Shown piece by piece: positions 34,008 through 43,681 of a stretch of DNA of 64,000 nucleotides. The notes under the pieces are model-generated. The model worked only from the letters and a program-made list of their open reading frames with translations. It searched no databases and was not told the origin of the DNA. Every line of letters starts with the position of its first letter. Position 1 is the stretch's first letter. Location: contig NZ_MKUD01000010.1 of the NCBI RefSeq assembly GCF_001898575.1, forward strand, positions 124,001 to 188,000, in the 5' to 3' direction. This stretch comes from Spirosoma sp. 48-14 (GTDB lineage: Bacteria > Bacteroidota > Bacteroidia > Cytophagales > Spirosomataceae). Position numbers and translations under genes: made by a program.

Positions 34008-35101
34008 TCGCTGACAATGGCAATGGCTTCGTTAACTGACGTAGCAATCCGATCAATGTCTGCTTCGGGCAAGTCAGGATAGAGAGGCAGGCAAAGGACA
34101 CGGGAAGCTATATCTTCCGAAATAGGGCATGGTTGCTGAACACTGTCTTTGAGTGCAAAAGGTAGCGTATTCAGCGATGGATAAAAATAACGCCGGGGTA
34201 TTACGTCCTGAGCCTTAAGCGCTTCTGTGACCCGAAGGAGAGTTTCTTCGGAGTCGAGTACGATCGGGTAATAGGCGTAATTGTAATCGGTACCAGGTAG
34301 TAAAGCAGGCCGGGTAATCCGGGTAAAGTCCAGCCGATCGGCATAATAGCCAAACCGTAGTTTACGCGCTGCAATCAGGTCGGGCACTTTGGGTAACACA
34401 CAAAGTCCCATTGCCGCATGCAGTTCCGAATTTTTGGCGTTAATACCCATCTCGAAGTAATCATCGTTTCGATGACCAAACGAACGGAAGTGCCTTAGTT
34501 TTTTAGCAATGTCGTCGTCGTTTGTGACGATACATCCGCCTTCAACGCTATGAAACACTTTGGTAGCATGAAAACTACAGGTGCTTATGTCCCCATAGCT
34601 TAATATAGACTGGCCTTGATAGCTGGCACCGAATGTATGAGCAGCATCATAGATCACCTTCAGATTATGCCGATCGGCAATTGCCTGTATCTGCTCCATG
34701 CGGCAAGGGTTGCCGTAGACGTGCGTTGCCAGAATTGCCTGCGTGTTTTCGGTAATCAACGGCTCGATCTTGTCGGGATCTATGTTGAAATCGTCGGGAT
34801 TGATATCCGCAAAAATGGGCGTACAGCCTTCCCACAAGAGCGCATTAGTCGTGGCTACATACGAAAAAGGAGTTGTAATAACTTCTTTTGTGATATTAAG
34901 AGCCTTGAGGGCCATCTGAAGCACGATGGTACCGTTGGTACAAAAAAGAAGGTGTTTGACTCCTAACTCTTTTTTCAGATCCTCTTCCAGCTTTTGTAGT
35001 AAAGGCCCATCGTTTGTGAGGTGTACACGCTCCCAAATACCTTCCAGGTACTTTACATAATCCTGTAGATCAGGCAAATATGATTTCGTTATGTAGATCA
35101 T
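33995..35101 (-). CDS. DegT/DnrJ/EryC1/StrS sugar aminotransferase
   Basis: PLP-dependent enzyme of 368 residues that aminates a nucleotide-linked keto-sugar, giving a 3- or 4-amino-6-deoxy sugar for the glycan. The PLP lysine is Lys181 in SFHATKVFHSVEGG, and the cofactor Asp is in VIYDAAHTFGAS (Asp152). The N-terminal substrate loop and NGTIVLQMAL phosphate-binding segment are intact. With the NeuD-like acyltransferase and WbqC-like protein downstream, and a formyltransferase elsewhere in the locus, it suggests an N-acylated amino sugar. No dehydratase gene for the keto-sugar is seen in this window. Its C-terminal codons lie in stem-loop H. Confidence 0.9.
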   Translation of the reverse strand: MIYITKSYLPDLQDYVKYLEGIWERVHLTNDGPLLQKLEEDLKKELGVKHLLFCTNGTIVLQMALKALNITKEVITTPFSYVATTNALLWEGCTPIFADINPDDFNIDPDKIEPLITENTQAILATHVYGNPCRMEQIQAIADRHNLKVIYDAAHTFGASYQGQSILSYGDISTCSFHATKVFHSVEGGCIVTNDDDIAKKLRHFRSFGHRNDDYFEMGINAKNSELHAAMGLCVLPKVPDLIAARKLRFGYYADRLDFTRITRPALLPGTDYNYAYYPIVLDSEETLLRVTEALKAQDVIPRRYFYPSLNTLPFALKDSVQQPCPISEDIASRVLCLPLYPDLPEADIDRIATSVNEAIAIVSEVNG

Positions 35102-35222
35102 ACGTCAATTGGCAGTTCCTGGGTGAGCAGACTATAACTTAGGGTAAGGTATTCAGTTGACAGTTGGCTGACGTATAAATACGGCATGCACTATAAACCG
35201 AATAGTGTGACCGAACGACTAG

Positions 35223-36482
35223 TTATGACTCACTAACAACTGGTTCCAGCATTTTAATGTGAAAGGGAAACTGAGGCCGTACATAGCCCGGCCATTTACC
35301 GTACCATGCAATGCCTTCCCGATAATCTTCCACATCAAAGGTAATGCCTTCTTCCATAACAAAAACGGGGGTAACCGTATCCTTGACAATCATCATGGAA
35401 ATTGTGTAGGAACCATCATTCAGAAAATAACCCGGAATGGTACATTCGCCGGCTATTAACCCCTTCCCATACGGCTGCGATTGCGTACCTATATTGAAGA
35501 TACACTCGCCTGTAAGTGAGTTTAAATGCAGACTCAAGTTCAAATTGGCGCGGTCCATCATGTTCCAGAATTCGAACCGGAATTTCATTGACGTGCGCAC
35601 GTCGATATGAGTAAGATCATCTAAATAATCGGGTATCAACTCAATTCGGCGGACCCGAACCAGGTCATTGCCGGGGGCTTCTTCCGGTGTATCCCATTGA
35701 CGAACCAGCCGTGTTTTAGAAACCTTACTTAAATAGGAAGCCACTACCTGGTTTGTTTCTCCCTGCTCGATTAGTCGGCCTTTTTCGAAGTAAAGGGTTT
35801 TGTTGCAAAGCGCCTGAACGGCAGTCAGGTTATGGCTCACAAAAATAACCGTTCGCCCACTGGCCGAATTGTCACGCATTTTGCCAAGGCTTTTCTTTTG
35901 AAACTCTGCATCGCCTACAGCCAGTACTTCGTCCACAATCATGATTTCGGGATCAAGGTGGGCCGAAATGGCAAACCCCAGCCTGACATACATCCCCGAC
36001 GAATAGCGTTTTACAGGGGTATCCAGGAACCGTTCAACCCCTGCAAAGGCCACAATCTCGTCGAACTGTTTTTTTATTTCTGTTCGGCTCATACCCAGGA
36101 GTGAGCCATTTAGAAATATATTTTCCCGCCCGGTCAGTTCGGGGTGAAAACCAGTACCTACTTCGAGCAGGCTGGCTACCCGCCCACGAATGCGAACGGT
36201 GCCGGTAGTAGGCTGGATAATTTTGCTCAGGATTTTGAGCATGGTCGACTTGCCAGCGCCATTGTGCCCGATGATACCGACCCGGTCGCCCTGTTCAATC
36301 GAAAAATTAACATCCCGCAAGGCCCAGAATTCCTCGTGGGTGATGGTGGTTTGGTCTTTTTTGCCGCCGAATATCGACCGGAAGTTTTCCGAGATGACAT
36401 CCCGCAACGTATTGACACCCTTGCCCTTTTTGTGGTCAATGATGTATTGCTTGCTAATATTTTCGACAGTAATGACAGACAT
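35223..36482 (-). CDS. Polysaccharide ABC exporter ATP-binding protein (Wzt-like)
   Basis: Cytoplasmic ATPase that powers glycan export. The ATG at 36482 (MSVITVENISKQY) is chosen; the ORF-track start reads 27 codons of the AG-rich stem-loop upstream. The product has 419 residues. The ABC domain, about 1-245, has Walker A GHNGAGKST, signature YSSGMYVRLGFA and Walker B IMIVDEVLAVGD. The C-terminal domain (about 260-410) has the beta-sandwich look of Wzt C-terminal domains that recognise the glycan's terminal modification. It pairs with the permease gene 107 bp upstream, with hairpin B between them. Confidence 0.92.
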   Translation of the reverse strand: MSVITVENISKQYIIDHKKGKGVNTLRDVISENFRSIFGGKKDQTTITHEEFWALRDVNFSIEQGDRVGIIGHNGAGKSTMLKILSKIIQPTTGTVRIRGRVASLLEVGTGFHPELTGRENIFLNGSLLGMSRTEIKKQFDEIVAFAGVERFLDTPVKRYSSGMYVRLGFAISAHLDPEIMIVDEVLAVGDAEFQKKSLGKMRDNSASGRTVIFVSHNLTAVQALCNKTLYFEKGRLIEQGETNQVVASYLSKVSKTRLVRQWDTPEEAPGNDLVRVRRIELIPDYLDDLTHIDVRTSMKFRFEFWNMMDRANLNLSLHLNSLTGECIFNIGTQSQPYGKGLIAGECTIPGYFLNDGSYTISMMIVKDTVTPVFVMEEGITFDVEDYREGIAWYGKWPGYVRPQFPFHIKMLEPVVSES

Positions 36483-36493
36483 AAGTGGTGAGG

Positions 36494-36585
36494 AGCGAGT
36501 AGTGAGGAGTAAGGAGTGAGAATGCTGACGCTTTAAGAAAAAAACATGCGCCAGTATTCTCACTCCTCACTCCTCACTACTCGCT
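36494..36585. repeat. Low-complexity-arm stem-loop B
   Basis: The 38-nt arms 36494-36531 and 36548-36585 differ at three positions, around a 16-nt A-rich loop. The arm is built from repeated GAGGAGTRAGGAGTGAG words and an inner AATGCTGACGC. In minus-strand RNA two of the three differences become U-G pairs, leaving one mismatch; in plus-strand RNA two remain mismatched. It lies between permease stop (4 nt) and ATPase start (11 nt). Confidence 0.8.
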
Positions 36586-36589
36586 ACTT

Positions 36590-37429
36590 TTAAATATCAT
36601 CGACAAATGTATTCTCCCGTTTCCGAAAAAAGTAGAGGGAAAGCGTTAAACATACCAGTACAATACTGACGGATATGAGTAGACTCTGTGGATTGAAGTA
36701 GGCTTTCTCGCCCAGTAGTGACCAGCGGAACCCATCGATAATACCAACCATTGGGTTGGCCCAGTAGAATGGAGCCCACCATTCCGACGCTTTATCAGCA
36801 ACAAGACGGCTACTATAGGCGATTGGACAAATATAAAACCCAACCTGCACAATAAACGGAATGAGCTGAGCTATATCGCGGAAACGGACATTAACAGCCG
36901 CAAAGAAAAGCCCAAAGGCAAAAGATGCTAGTAATGCCAGTAAAATAAAGGCAGGCAGTAGTAATAAGTGCCAATCAGGAATAAACTTGTACCAGATGGC
37001 TAATAGAATAAACAACCCCAGCGATACCAGAAAATCAACCAGACTAATGGCAATCGAGCTTAGGGGCATAATCAGCCTTGGGAAGTATACCTTCGTGACC
37101 AGATTTGAATTCAGGGTTACGCTATTGCTGATCTGGGTAAATGCGGTTGAGAAAAATGTCCAGACCGTAATGCCTCCCAATACCATCAGCGGATACGGAA
37201 TACCCGGATCGGGTGGTAGTTTGGCAATCTTGCTGAACACGAATACCATGATCAGCATAGTGGTCAATGGGCGAATAAGTCCCCAGGCTGTACCCAGTGC
37301 TGTTTGCTTATAACGAACCGTTACGTCGCGCATCGACAGAATGTAGAGCAACTCCCGGTTTCGCCACAGATCCCGCCAATAATGCCGTTCCGAACGACCT
37401 GGCTGGATAACAACTTCGTGTGTTTTCAA
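36590..37429 (-). CDS. Polysaccharide ABC exporter permease (Wzm-like)
   Basis: ABC-2 type inner-membrane protein of 279 residues with six hydrophobic segments. Its N-terminal cytoplasmic part includes the typical HYWRDLWRNRELLYILSMRD, then VRYKQTALGTAWGLIRPL, the coupling region of Wzm/KpsM/TagG permeases. It forms the export channel with the Wzt-like ATPase downstream. The upstream Wzz-like gene is 72 bp away. Confidence 0.93.
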   Translation of the reverse strand: MKTHEVVIQPGRSERHYWRDLWRNRELLYILSMRDVTVRYKQTALGTAWGLIRPLTTMLIMVFVFSKIAKLPPDPGIPYPLMVLGGITVWTFFSTAFTQISNSVTLNSNLVTKVYFPRLIMPLSSIAISLVDFLVSLGLFILLAIWYKFIPDWHLLLLPAFILLALLASFAFGLFFAAVNVRFRDIAQLIPFIVQVGFYICPIAYSSRLVADKASEWWAPFYWANPMVGIIDGFRWSLLGEKAYFNPQSLLISVSIVLVCLTLSLYFFRKRENTFVDDI

Positions 37430-37501
37430 AACGAATACTAGTTTATAGGTTTCGATGAGACAGTGTTAGAGGGTTATTGGTCACTGCTTCAGCGTAACAT
37501 C

Positions 37502-38614
37502 TTATTCTTTCATGATTGAGCGGTAGGTTTCCCGCACGAAAATGATCACAATCGAAAGGATCAGCGTTAAGGCAATACCAACCTGAAGTCCCTGCGTTTT
37601 AATAACTTCTCGGTACAATGGGTAGGCAACCGGCTCGATAACCGTAAACAATGGTGTTTCCCGGATCAATGATAAGCGCATGTTGTCGGCACTCTGAAGG
37701 GCCTGATAATACAAGCCAGACAGGAAGCTTGAATTACGGGTCAATTTACTTTCTTTCAGCTTGGCCTGCGCCACAACAACCTGCTGATTCTGGTCCATAT
37801 ACTGAGCCAGTTGATTCTCCGTTCCCGTTATGATTTTGGCTAATGAGTCGGCTCGTTGTTCGAGCATCTCATACATCTCCCGGGTTTTCTTGGTTTGCTT
37901 CTTCTGGTAATCTTCTTCAATGGTTTTCAGGTGTGTGTTCAGAAAGGTAGCCGTCAGCTTTTCGTCTTCCATGAAGCACTCCAATTGCATAAATGACGAT
38001 TTACGCTCAGGTTGCTTAATTGCCATCTCTCCTTCAATCCGTCCGCAAATGCCAGCCATCACGATCTGTTCCATTTTCGTGTACTGATCGGGCGTTTTGG
38101 CTTTCTTAAAATAGAAAGCCCGTAAGGAGTCATTGTCTTCCCACTCTTTATCACGGATGCCACTATGACGAATATAGTAGTTAACCAGCAGCGTGTCTTT
38201 GCCGTTGATCGTATCCGTTTTCATCAGGGTTTTCTCCAGCACAGGCCGGGATGTAGCGTAAATCAGGAAGTTGTCGCCCACGAAGATATTGGCATCAGGA
38301 GCACCTGACGATAGGCCAAATGCACTGGCCAACTGTCCTAAATCGCCACCAAAACTACTGCTGGATGAGCCGCCACCGAGGTTAAACATGATGCTACCCG
38401 TATAAACGATCCGGGGTTTATGCATCATATCGTAGATAAAACCGCCAATGCCCCCAATACCAACCAGAATAACGAGCAGTTTCCAGTTTCGGTAAAAAAC
38501 GTTCTTTACGGCTAACACCCGTAAAACGACTGATTTAGGTGAAATTTCATCGGGAGGCAACGGGCGACTCACAATGACGTTTGGATCTGTATTTGTTTTA
38601 TTTGTAGGGTTCAT
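37502..38614 (-). CDS. Wzz/GumC-like chain-length or co-polymerase protein
   Basis: A 370-residue inner-membrane protein with two membrane segments bracketing a periplasmic coiled-coil domain: TM1 near residues 40-62 (WKLLVILVGIGGIGGFIYDM) and TM2 near 340-360 (GIALTLILSIVIIFVRETYR). The long helices around 235-300 (TREMYEMLEQRADSLAKI) fit a Wzz fold. It lacks the C-terminal tyrosine kinase of some GumC proteins. With the Wza-like gene 15 bp upstream it should link inner-membrane export to the outer-membrane pore. Confidence 0.88.
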   Translation of the reverse strand: MNPTNKTNTDPNVIVSRPLPPDEISPKSVVLRVLAVKNVFYRNWKLLVILVGIGGIGGFIYDMMHKPRIVYTGSIMFNLGGGSSSSSFGGDLGQLASAFGLSSGAPDANIFVGDNFLIYATSRPVLEKTLMKTDTINGKDTLLVNYYIRHSGIRDKEWEDNDSLRAFYFKKAKTPDQYTKMEQIVMAGICGRIEGEMAIKQPERKSSFMQLECFMEDEKLTATFLNTHLKTIEEDYQKKQTKKTREMYEMLEQRADSLAKIITGTENQLAQYMDQNQQVVVAQAKLKESKLTRNSSFLSGLYYQALQSADNMRLSLIRETPLFTVIEPVAYPLYREVIKTQGLQVGIALTLILSIVIIFVRETYRSIMKE

Positions 38615-38629
38615 ACGTAGACTCCTGAC

Positions 38630-41245
38630 TTAGTTTCCAACCCGGGATAGGGCAATAATCAACCCAATAACGCTAAGCAATGATGAAATGGTACCGGCGG
38701 TTGAACTGAGCACCTGCTGCGGGGTTAATGGTGACGATGTCCGTTTTGGAACTACAATTTCCGCTCCTGGCTCCACACGTGGATAAACGTTAAAGAACAT
38801 AAATTTCCGGGTACGATCGACCGAACCGTTGGCATATACAATAAACGATTTCCGGCGCTGCGACTTTGAGGTAAATCCACCCGTTTGCGAAATGTAATCC
38901 TGGAACGTCTGTCCAGAGCGGAATTTAACCGTATTGGGCAATTGTACTTCTCCCTGAATTCGTACTGTTTCAAGCAATTTAGGAATGCGAAGGGTGTCGC
39001 CTTCCTGAACCAGAATATCCTCGCTTGAACCGGGCTTCGCCAGGATTTTCTTTAGATTGATACCAATTGACTCCGAAGATGTTGGCGATTGCACTTCCGT
39101 TTCAACAACGGTTTTAGAAGCATTATCACCCACTTCCTGGATAGCCCGTTGCTTCCGCTGAAGCTCATCTGAGCTAAGCCGCACAGGACGTACCAGCGTG
39201 GCTCCTTCAACATAGGCTTGTGGGGTTAAACCGCCTGATTGAAGAACCAGATCCGAAATTTTCATGTCTTTGCTGCGAATGGCATACGGGCCAGGCATAA
39301 TTACCTCACCGACAACAGCCGCATAAGTTTGTTCCAGGTAGTTGGGCGAACGGCGCACGATGATCTGATCGAATGGTTCGAGAACGAAGTTTCGGTTCGC
39401 ATCGTTGGACAGGGTCAGATCCCGGTTGACATTGAATCGGTAGATATCGGCAATTTGAGCCGTTGGGGATTTAGGGTCAACGTCTTTCTTACGACGCACT
39501 ACTTCCACAACAGAGTAAGCTGCCGACTCCTTCAGGCCACCTGTTTTGACCAGCACGTCGTTCAGGGTCATATTGGCCATGTAAGCCATACCGGGGTCAG
39601 GTTTGTTCAATTCACCGATAGCCGATATGGTTGCCTGCTGAGCCAGTTCGAAGCGTGAGGGAATAATAACCTGGTCTTCGCGCTGTAGTGGAATGTCGGG
39701 GTCAGTACCTGCCAGGATATTCGCCAGGTTGATCGACAGGTTTTCAACGGCTAAATCTTCGCGGGTGCGTACAATATTCACGCGCCCTGTAAAGGCATCA
39801 CCTCGTAGCCCTTCGGCCGACGTGATCAGGTCTTTCAGCGTTTTATTGTTGTCGAGAGAATACTCACCAGGGCGGAATACTGCTCCTTCAATGGTGAGCT
39901 TGTTTTCAAAGCGGTTCAGAACCCGCTCCACCGACACGACATCGCCATCCTGCATAACAAACGTCTTAAATTCGGGTGCGGTAACGTCGGTTACCTTCAG
40001 CTCACGGTCAGTTACCCGAGTGACTTTCAAACGACCTTTGTAGGCATTGGCCGTAAAACCACCTGAATAGAACAGAAGTCGATCGAGTGTTTCACCAGGG
40101 AGCATTTCAAAAATATTGGATCGTTTTACAGCTCCACCAATTTCAATCCGTTCAATAAACGAAGTAAAGCGGATGTTGTCATTGTCCTGCAGACGAAGGT
40201 CATTCTGCTGAATTCCATTCAGTAGATAGTCATAGAGGTCAAGAGTTGCCACAACGCGGTTGTTGCGAATGAGCTGTACTTTCCGATACGAACCAATATC
40301 ATTGGGACCCCCAGCCTGATAAATAGCATTCATGACCGTCGATAGGCCCGACATAGTATAAGTACCCGGACGAACAGCATCGCCGGTAACAGTAACCCGT
40401 ATGCTGCGGATCGATCCAAGCGATACTTCCAGAAATGTGTTTTGTGGCCCATAGGATGAATTTCGAAGCCCGACAAATTTTGTTGCCATCCGGCTGATCA
40501 GCCGTTCTTTTGCTTTCTCCACTGGTAAGCCAGAGACGAAAATAGGGCCAATACCTGTCTGCTGCGCGATGTAGACGAAACCTTCAGGGGATACTTTCTG
40601 TGAATAATCACCTTCTGAATAGCCGAACATCCGAATGTTTAACTCATCGCCGGGGCCAACAATGTAATTACGCGGGGTGGCGATATTGATGTTGGGTTGG
40701 AAGGTTGCTGCCATCGCTGGATCGTTGAACAGCGAGTAACCAAACAGTTTCTGCCGACGTTCTTCCTGTTCACGACGTTGCGCCTGTTTTATGCGTTCTT
40801 CAGCGATTTCTTCATCGGTTGCGGGGGCACTTTCCGAATTAGTGTCCTGTTTGTCGAACTGCTGATTGCCATTAGTACCATTAGGCGTGTTCGTTGTGTT
40901 ACCGTTATTGCCCGTACGGGATTGTTGGGCAGGGGTAGGATTACCTGTTCGGCCGTTTGTTCCATTTTGTCCCCGCTGGTTGAGCTGTTGCTGGACATTT
41001 GCTGGTAAGTTAGCCGGATTCACTCCAGCTGGAAGAGCTGTCCCTCTGCCGGGAGCTGCTGGGTTAGCAGAACTTGGGGCAGCGGGGGCAGCCCCTGATG
41101 AAGGGGCCACTTGACCCTGAGTTGTCAATCCCACTAAGAGAACCAGCAAACCAGTAAAAAAGGTAGTCAATTGACGGGGTAAACGGCTGGCGCCGAAAAG
41201 AAAAAAATTCAGTGGAAACACGTGAATAATTCTTGAATTTTGCAT
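38630..41245 (-). CDS. Wza-like polysaccharide export protein with multiple SLBB domains
   Basis: Outer-membrane/periplasmic export channel of 871 residues from the ATG at 41245 (MQNSRIIHV); the ORF-track Met nine codons earlier is less convincing. A signal peptide ends near LTTQGQ. Next comes a Pro/Asn/Gln/Gly-rich disordered stretch (about 50-140), a charged helix, the Poly_export domain (about 185-260, RNYIVGPGDELNIRMFGYSEG), then several SLBB beta-grasp repeats recognisable by VTGDAVRPGTYTMSGLSTV, IEGAVFRPGEYSL, VVGEVIMPGPYAI and IQGEVQLPNTVKF. A hydrophobic helix closes the protein. It starts the export operon (Wza, Wzz, Wzm, Wzt), divergent from parE across 242 bp with no convincing promoter match. 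Confidence 0.9.
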   Translation of the reverse strand: MQNSRIIHVFPLNFFLFGASRLPRQLTTFFTGLLVLLVGLTTQGQVAPSSGAAPAAPSSANPAAPGRGTALPAGVNPANLPANVQQQLNQRGQNGTNGRTGNPTPAQQSRTGNNGNTTNTPNGTNGNQQFDKQDTNSESAPATDEEIAEERIKQAQRREQEERRQKLFGYSLFNDPAMAATFQPNINIATPRNYIVGPGDELNIRMFGYSEGDYSQKVSPEGFVYIAQQTGIGPIFVSGLPVEKAKERLISRMATKFVGLRNSSYGPQNTFLEVSLGSIRSIRVTVTGDAVRPGTYTMSGLSTVMNAIYQAGGPNDIGSYRKVQLIRNNRVVATLDLYDYLLNGIQQNDLRLQDNDNIRFTSFIERIEIGGAVKRSNIFEMLPGETLDRLLFYSGGFTANAYKGRLKVTRVTDRELKVTDVTAPEFKTFVMQDGDVVSVERVLNRFENKLTIEGAVFRPGEYSLDNNKTLKDLITSAEGLRGDAFTGRVNIVRTREDLAVENLSINLANILAGTDPDIPLQREDQVIIPSRFELAQQATISAIGELNKPDPGMAYMANMTLNDVLVKTGGLKESAAYSVVEVVRRKKDVDPKSPTAQIADIYRFNVNRDLTLSNDANRNFVLEPFDQIIVRRSPNYLEQTYAAVVGEVIMPGPYAIRSKDMKISDLVLQSGGLTPQAYVEGATLVRPVRLSSDELQRKQRAIQEVGDNASKTVVETEVQSPTSSESIGINLKKILAKPGSSEDILVQEGDTLRIPKLLETVRIQGEVQLPNTVKFRSGQTFQDYISQTGGFTSKSQRRKSFIVYANGSVDRTRKFMFFNVYPRVEPGAEIVVPKRTSSPLTPQQVLSSTAGTISSLLSVIGLIIALSRVGN

Positions 41246-41487
41246 ATTTTTAAGAAGTCGAACAAATTGCAAGCAACGCCGACTAACACCAGTAGTTAAC
41301 GAACAATTTATTCGTGTAGTACGCAGGATAGTTTAGCTGGCAAAGTAAGCGAACTTTTGTTGGATTTTAAACAGTTTCCTTTTGAATGGTAAGTTTTATA
41401 CCTCTTGCTATACATGGTATGATTTTTCCGATGTACTGGAAGGGCGGCACAAAACTACTACTTTTTTAGTTAATCCATTAACCTAAC

Positions 41488-43383
41488 ATGGCAGAATCTC
41501 TGAACCAGCCGGTTCAATACAATGAAGACAGCATCCGCTCGCTGGATTGGCGTGAGCACATTCGCCTGCGACCAGGCATGTATATTGGTAAATTAGGCGA
41601 CGGATCGGCTGCCGACGATGGTATCTACGTTCTCCTGAAAGAAACGATTGATAACTGCATTGACGAACACGTAATGGGCTTCGGTAAAACGATTGAAGTG
41701 CGGGTAACCGACCATCGGGTCGAAGTTCGTGACTTTGGTCGAGGCATTCCACTCGGTAAAGTGGTCGAGGTAGTATCGAAGATCAATACCGGGGGGAAAT
41801 ACGACTCTGGGGCGTTCCAGAAATCGGTAGGACTCAATGGAGTGGGTACTAAAGCGGTCAATGCATTGTCCACTTATTTCCGGGTGCAGTCGTTTCGCGA
41901 AGGCCGAACCGTATGGGCTGAATTTGAACGTGGTGAGCTAAAACAACAGGGTGAGGAGGTTTCGTCTGAACGCAACGGTACCCTGATATGCTTCGAGCCC
42001 GACGATACCGTCTTCAAGCACTTTCACTATATCCCGCAGTTTCTGGAAAATATGATCTGGAATTACTGCTACCTGAATGCGGGTCTGACCATTGTTTTCA
42101 ACAAGCAGAAATACATTTCCCAGAATGGACTTCTCGATCTGCTTCGGAATAAAACCGACGAAGATTCGCTACGGTATCCGATCATCCACCTCAAAGGGCA
42201 TGACATCGAAATCGCGCTTACTCACGGCAATCAATATGGCGAAGAGTACTATTCCTTTGTAAACGGCCAGAATACGACCCAGCATGGTACGCACCTCAAT
42301 TCTTTGAAAGAAGCTGTCGTTGAAACGATCCGTAAACATTACGACAAAAGCTACGAAACTACTGATATTCGGGCCAGTATCATCGCTGCCATCAGTATTC
42401 GGGTTCAGGAGCCGGTGTTTGAATCGCAGACGAAGACCAAATTAGGTTCGGTCAATATGTCGCCTGAGCCAAACGCCCAATCGGTTCGATCATTTGTAAG
42501 CGATTTTGTGAAAGAACGCCTGGATGATTACCTGCACATCAACCCGTCGGTACGCGATGCACTCAAAAAGCGGATCGAACAGTCGGAACGGGAACGCAAG
42601 GAACTTGCCGGTATCAAAAAACTGGCCAATGATCGTGCCAAAAAGGCAAGTCTGCATAACAAAAAACTACGCGATTGCCGAAACCACCTGTCCGACCTGA
42701 AAGCGGATGATCGCTATCAGACAACCTTGTTCATTACCGAGGGAGACTCGGCTAGTGGGTCGATCACAAAATCACGGAATGTGCAAACGCAGGCTGTGTT
42801 TAGTTTGCGTGGAAAGCCATTGAACTGCTTCGGACTAACCAAGAAAGTGGTGTATGAAAATGAAGAGTTCAACCTGCTTCAACATGCACTGGATATTGAA
42901 GATGGTCTGGAAGGGTTACGCTACAATCGTATTGTGGTTTCTACCGATGCTGATGTCGACGGCATGCACATTCGATTACTGATGCTAACTTTCTTCCTCC
43001 AATTCTTTCCCGATCTTGTCAGGAATGGCCACCTCTATATATTAGAGACGCCTTTATTTCGGGTTCGGAACCCGAAAAACCATAAGGAAACAACCTATTG
43101 TTATTCGGACGACGAGAAGAAAAAAGCCATTGATAAGCTGACAAAGGGGGGCAAAAAGGTTGAAATCACCCGATTCAAGGGGTTAGGTGAGATATCGCCA
43201 GAGGAGTTCGGGTTATTCATTGGCGAAAATATGCGGCTAGAGCCTGTTATTATGGAAAAGGAAACTTCCATTCCCAAACTGCTTAGCTATTTTATGGGCA
43301 AGAATACGCCCGAGCGGCAGCGCTTTATTATCGACAACCTACGTATTGAAAAAGATGTAGAAGAAGCGGCTCTGGTTGCCTAG
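41488..43383 (+). CDS. parE: DNA topoisomerase IV subunit B
   Basis: ATPase subunit of the type IIA topoisomerase that decatenates chromosomes. The 631-residue length and sequence fit the Bacteroidota ParE group. GHKL ATPase domain: [13 protein letters not shown] (Mg-binding Asn), DFGRGIP and [14 protein letters not shown]. Transducer domain to about residue 390. [19 protein letters not shown] and [18 protein letters not shown], with the acidic metal-binding cluster. The final part ([18 protein letters not shown]) is the conserved C-terminal piece. The parC partner is not next to it. A strong bidirectional terminator follows. Confidence 0.92.
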   Translation: MAESLNQPVQYNEDSIRSLDWREHIRLRPGMYIGKLGDGSAADDGIYVLLKETIDNCIDEHVMGFGKTIEVRVTDHRVEVRDFGRGIPLGKVVEVVSKINTGGKYDSGAFQKSVGLNGVGTKAVNALSTYFRVQSFREGRTVWAEFERGELKQQGEEVSSERNGTLICFEPDDTVFKHFHYIPQFLENMIWNYCYLNAGLTIVFNKQKYISQNGLLDLLRNKTDEDSLRYPIIHLKGHDIEIALTHGNQYGEEYYSFVNGQNTTQHGTHLNSLKEAVVETIRKHYDKSYETTDIRASIIAAISIRVQEPVFESQTKTKLGSVNMSPEPNAQSVRSFVSDFVKERLDDYLHINPSVRDALKKRIEQSERERKELAGIKKLANDRAKKASLHNKKLRDCRNHLSDLKADDRYQTTLFITEGDSASGSITKSRNVQTQAVFSLRGKPLNCFGLTKKVVYENEEFNLLQHALDIEDGLEGLRYNRIVVSTDADVDGMHIRLLMLTFFLQFFPDLVRNGHLYILETPLFRVRNPKNHKETTYCYSDDEKKKAIDKLTKGGKKVEITRFKGLGEISPEEFGLFIGENMRLEPVIMEKETSIPKLLSYFMGKNTPERQRFIIDNLRIEKDVEEAALVA

Positions 43384-43393
43384 CCCGATAATA

Positions 43394-43461
43394 TCGATAC
43401 GTATAGGAACAAAAATGCTCACTGGAGGTCCAGTGAGCATTTTTGTTCCTATACGTATCGA
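43394..43461. terminator. Terminator, perfect 33+2+33 palindrome
   Basis: The core stem TGCTCACTGGA sits between A5 and T5 tracts and the palindrome extends 17 bp further outwards (TCGATACGTATAGGAAC) to 33 bp per arm, with two unpaired central G residues. It follows parE by 10 nt. Confidence 0.92.
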
Positions 43462-43604
43462 ATTTTTGTCATTTCAGTCTAATATATATTAACAAAGGTT
43501 AAAAATTTAATTAAAAAGAAATTAATGTAAATTCTTGATAATGTCAAATAATTCTATATTTCGGTATTAAAGATTGTTATAATGAGTTTTTTGGGAATTA
43601 TATA

Positions 43605-43634
43605 TTGTTAATATCTATTTATAGCATATTTTTG
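43605..43634 (+). promoter_or_regulatory. Bacteroidota housekeeping promoter of the susCD pair
   Basis: TTG at 43605-43607, 19 nt, TATTTTTG at 43627-43634 (full match to TAnnTTTG), in a very AT-rich 220-bp region. The transcript should start near 43641, giving a leader of about 40 nt. Confidence 0.75.
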
Positions 43635-43681
43635 CGGCTTATTAAAAATTGATTAAAGTAAAATTCACTTAAAAGCACTTC

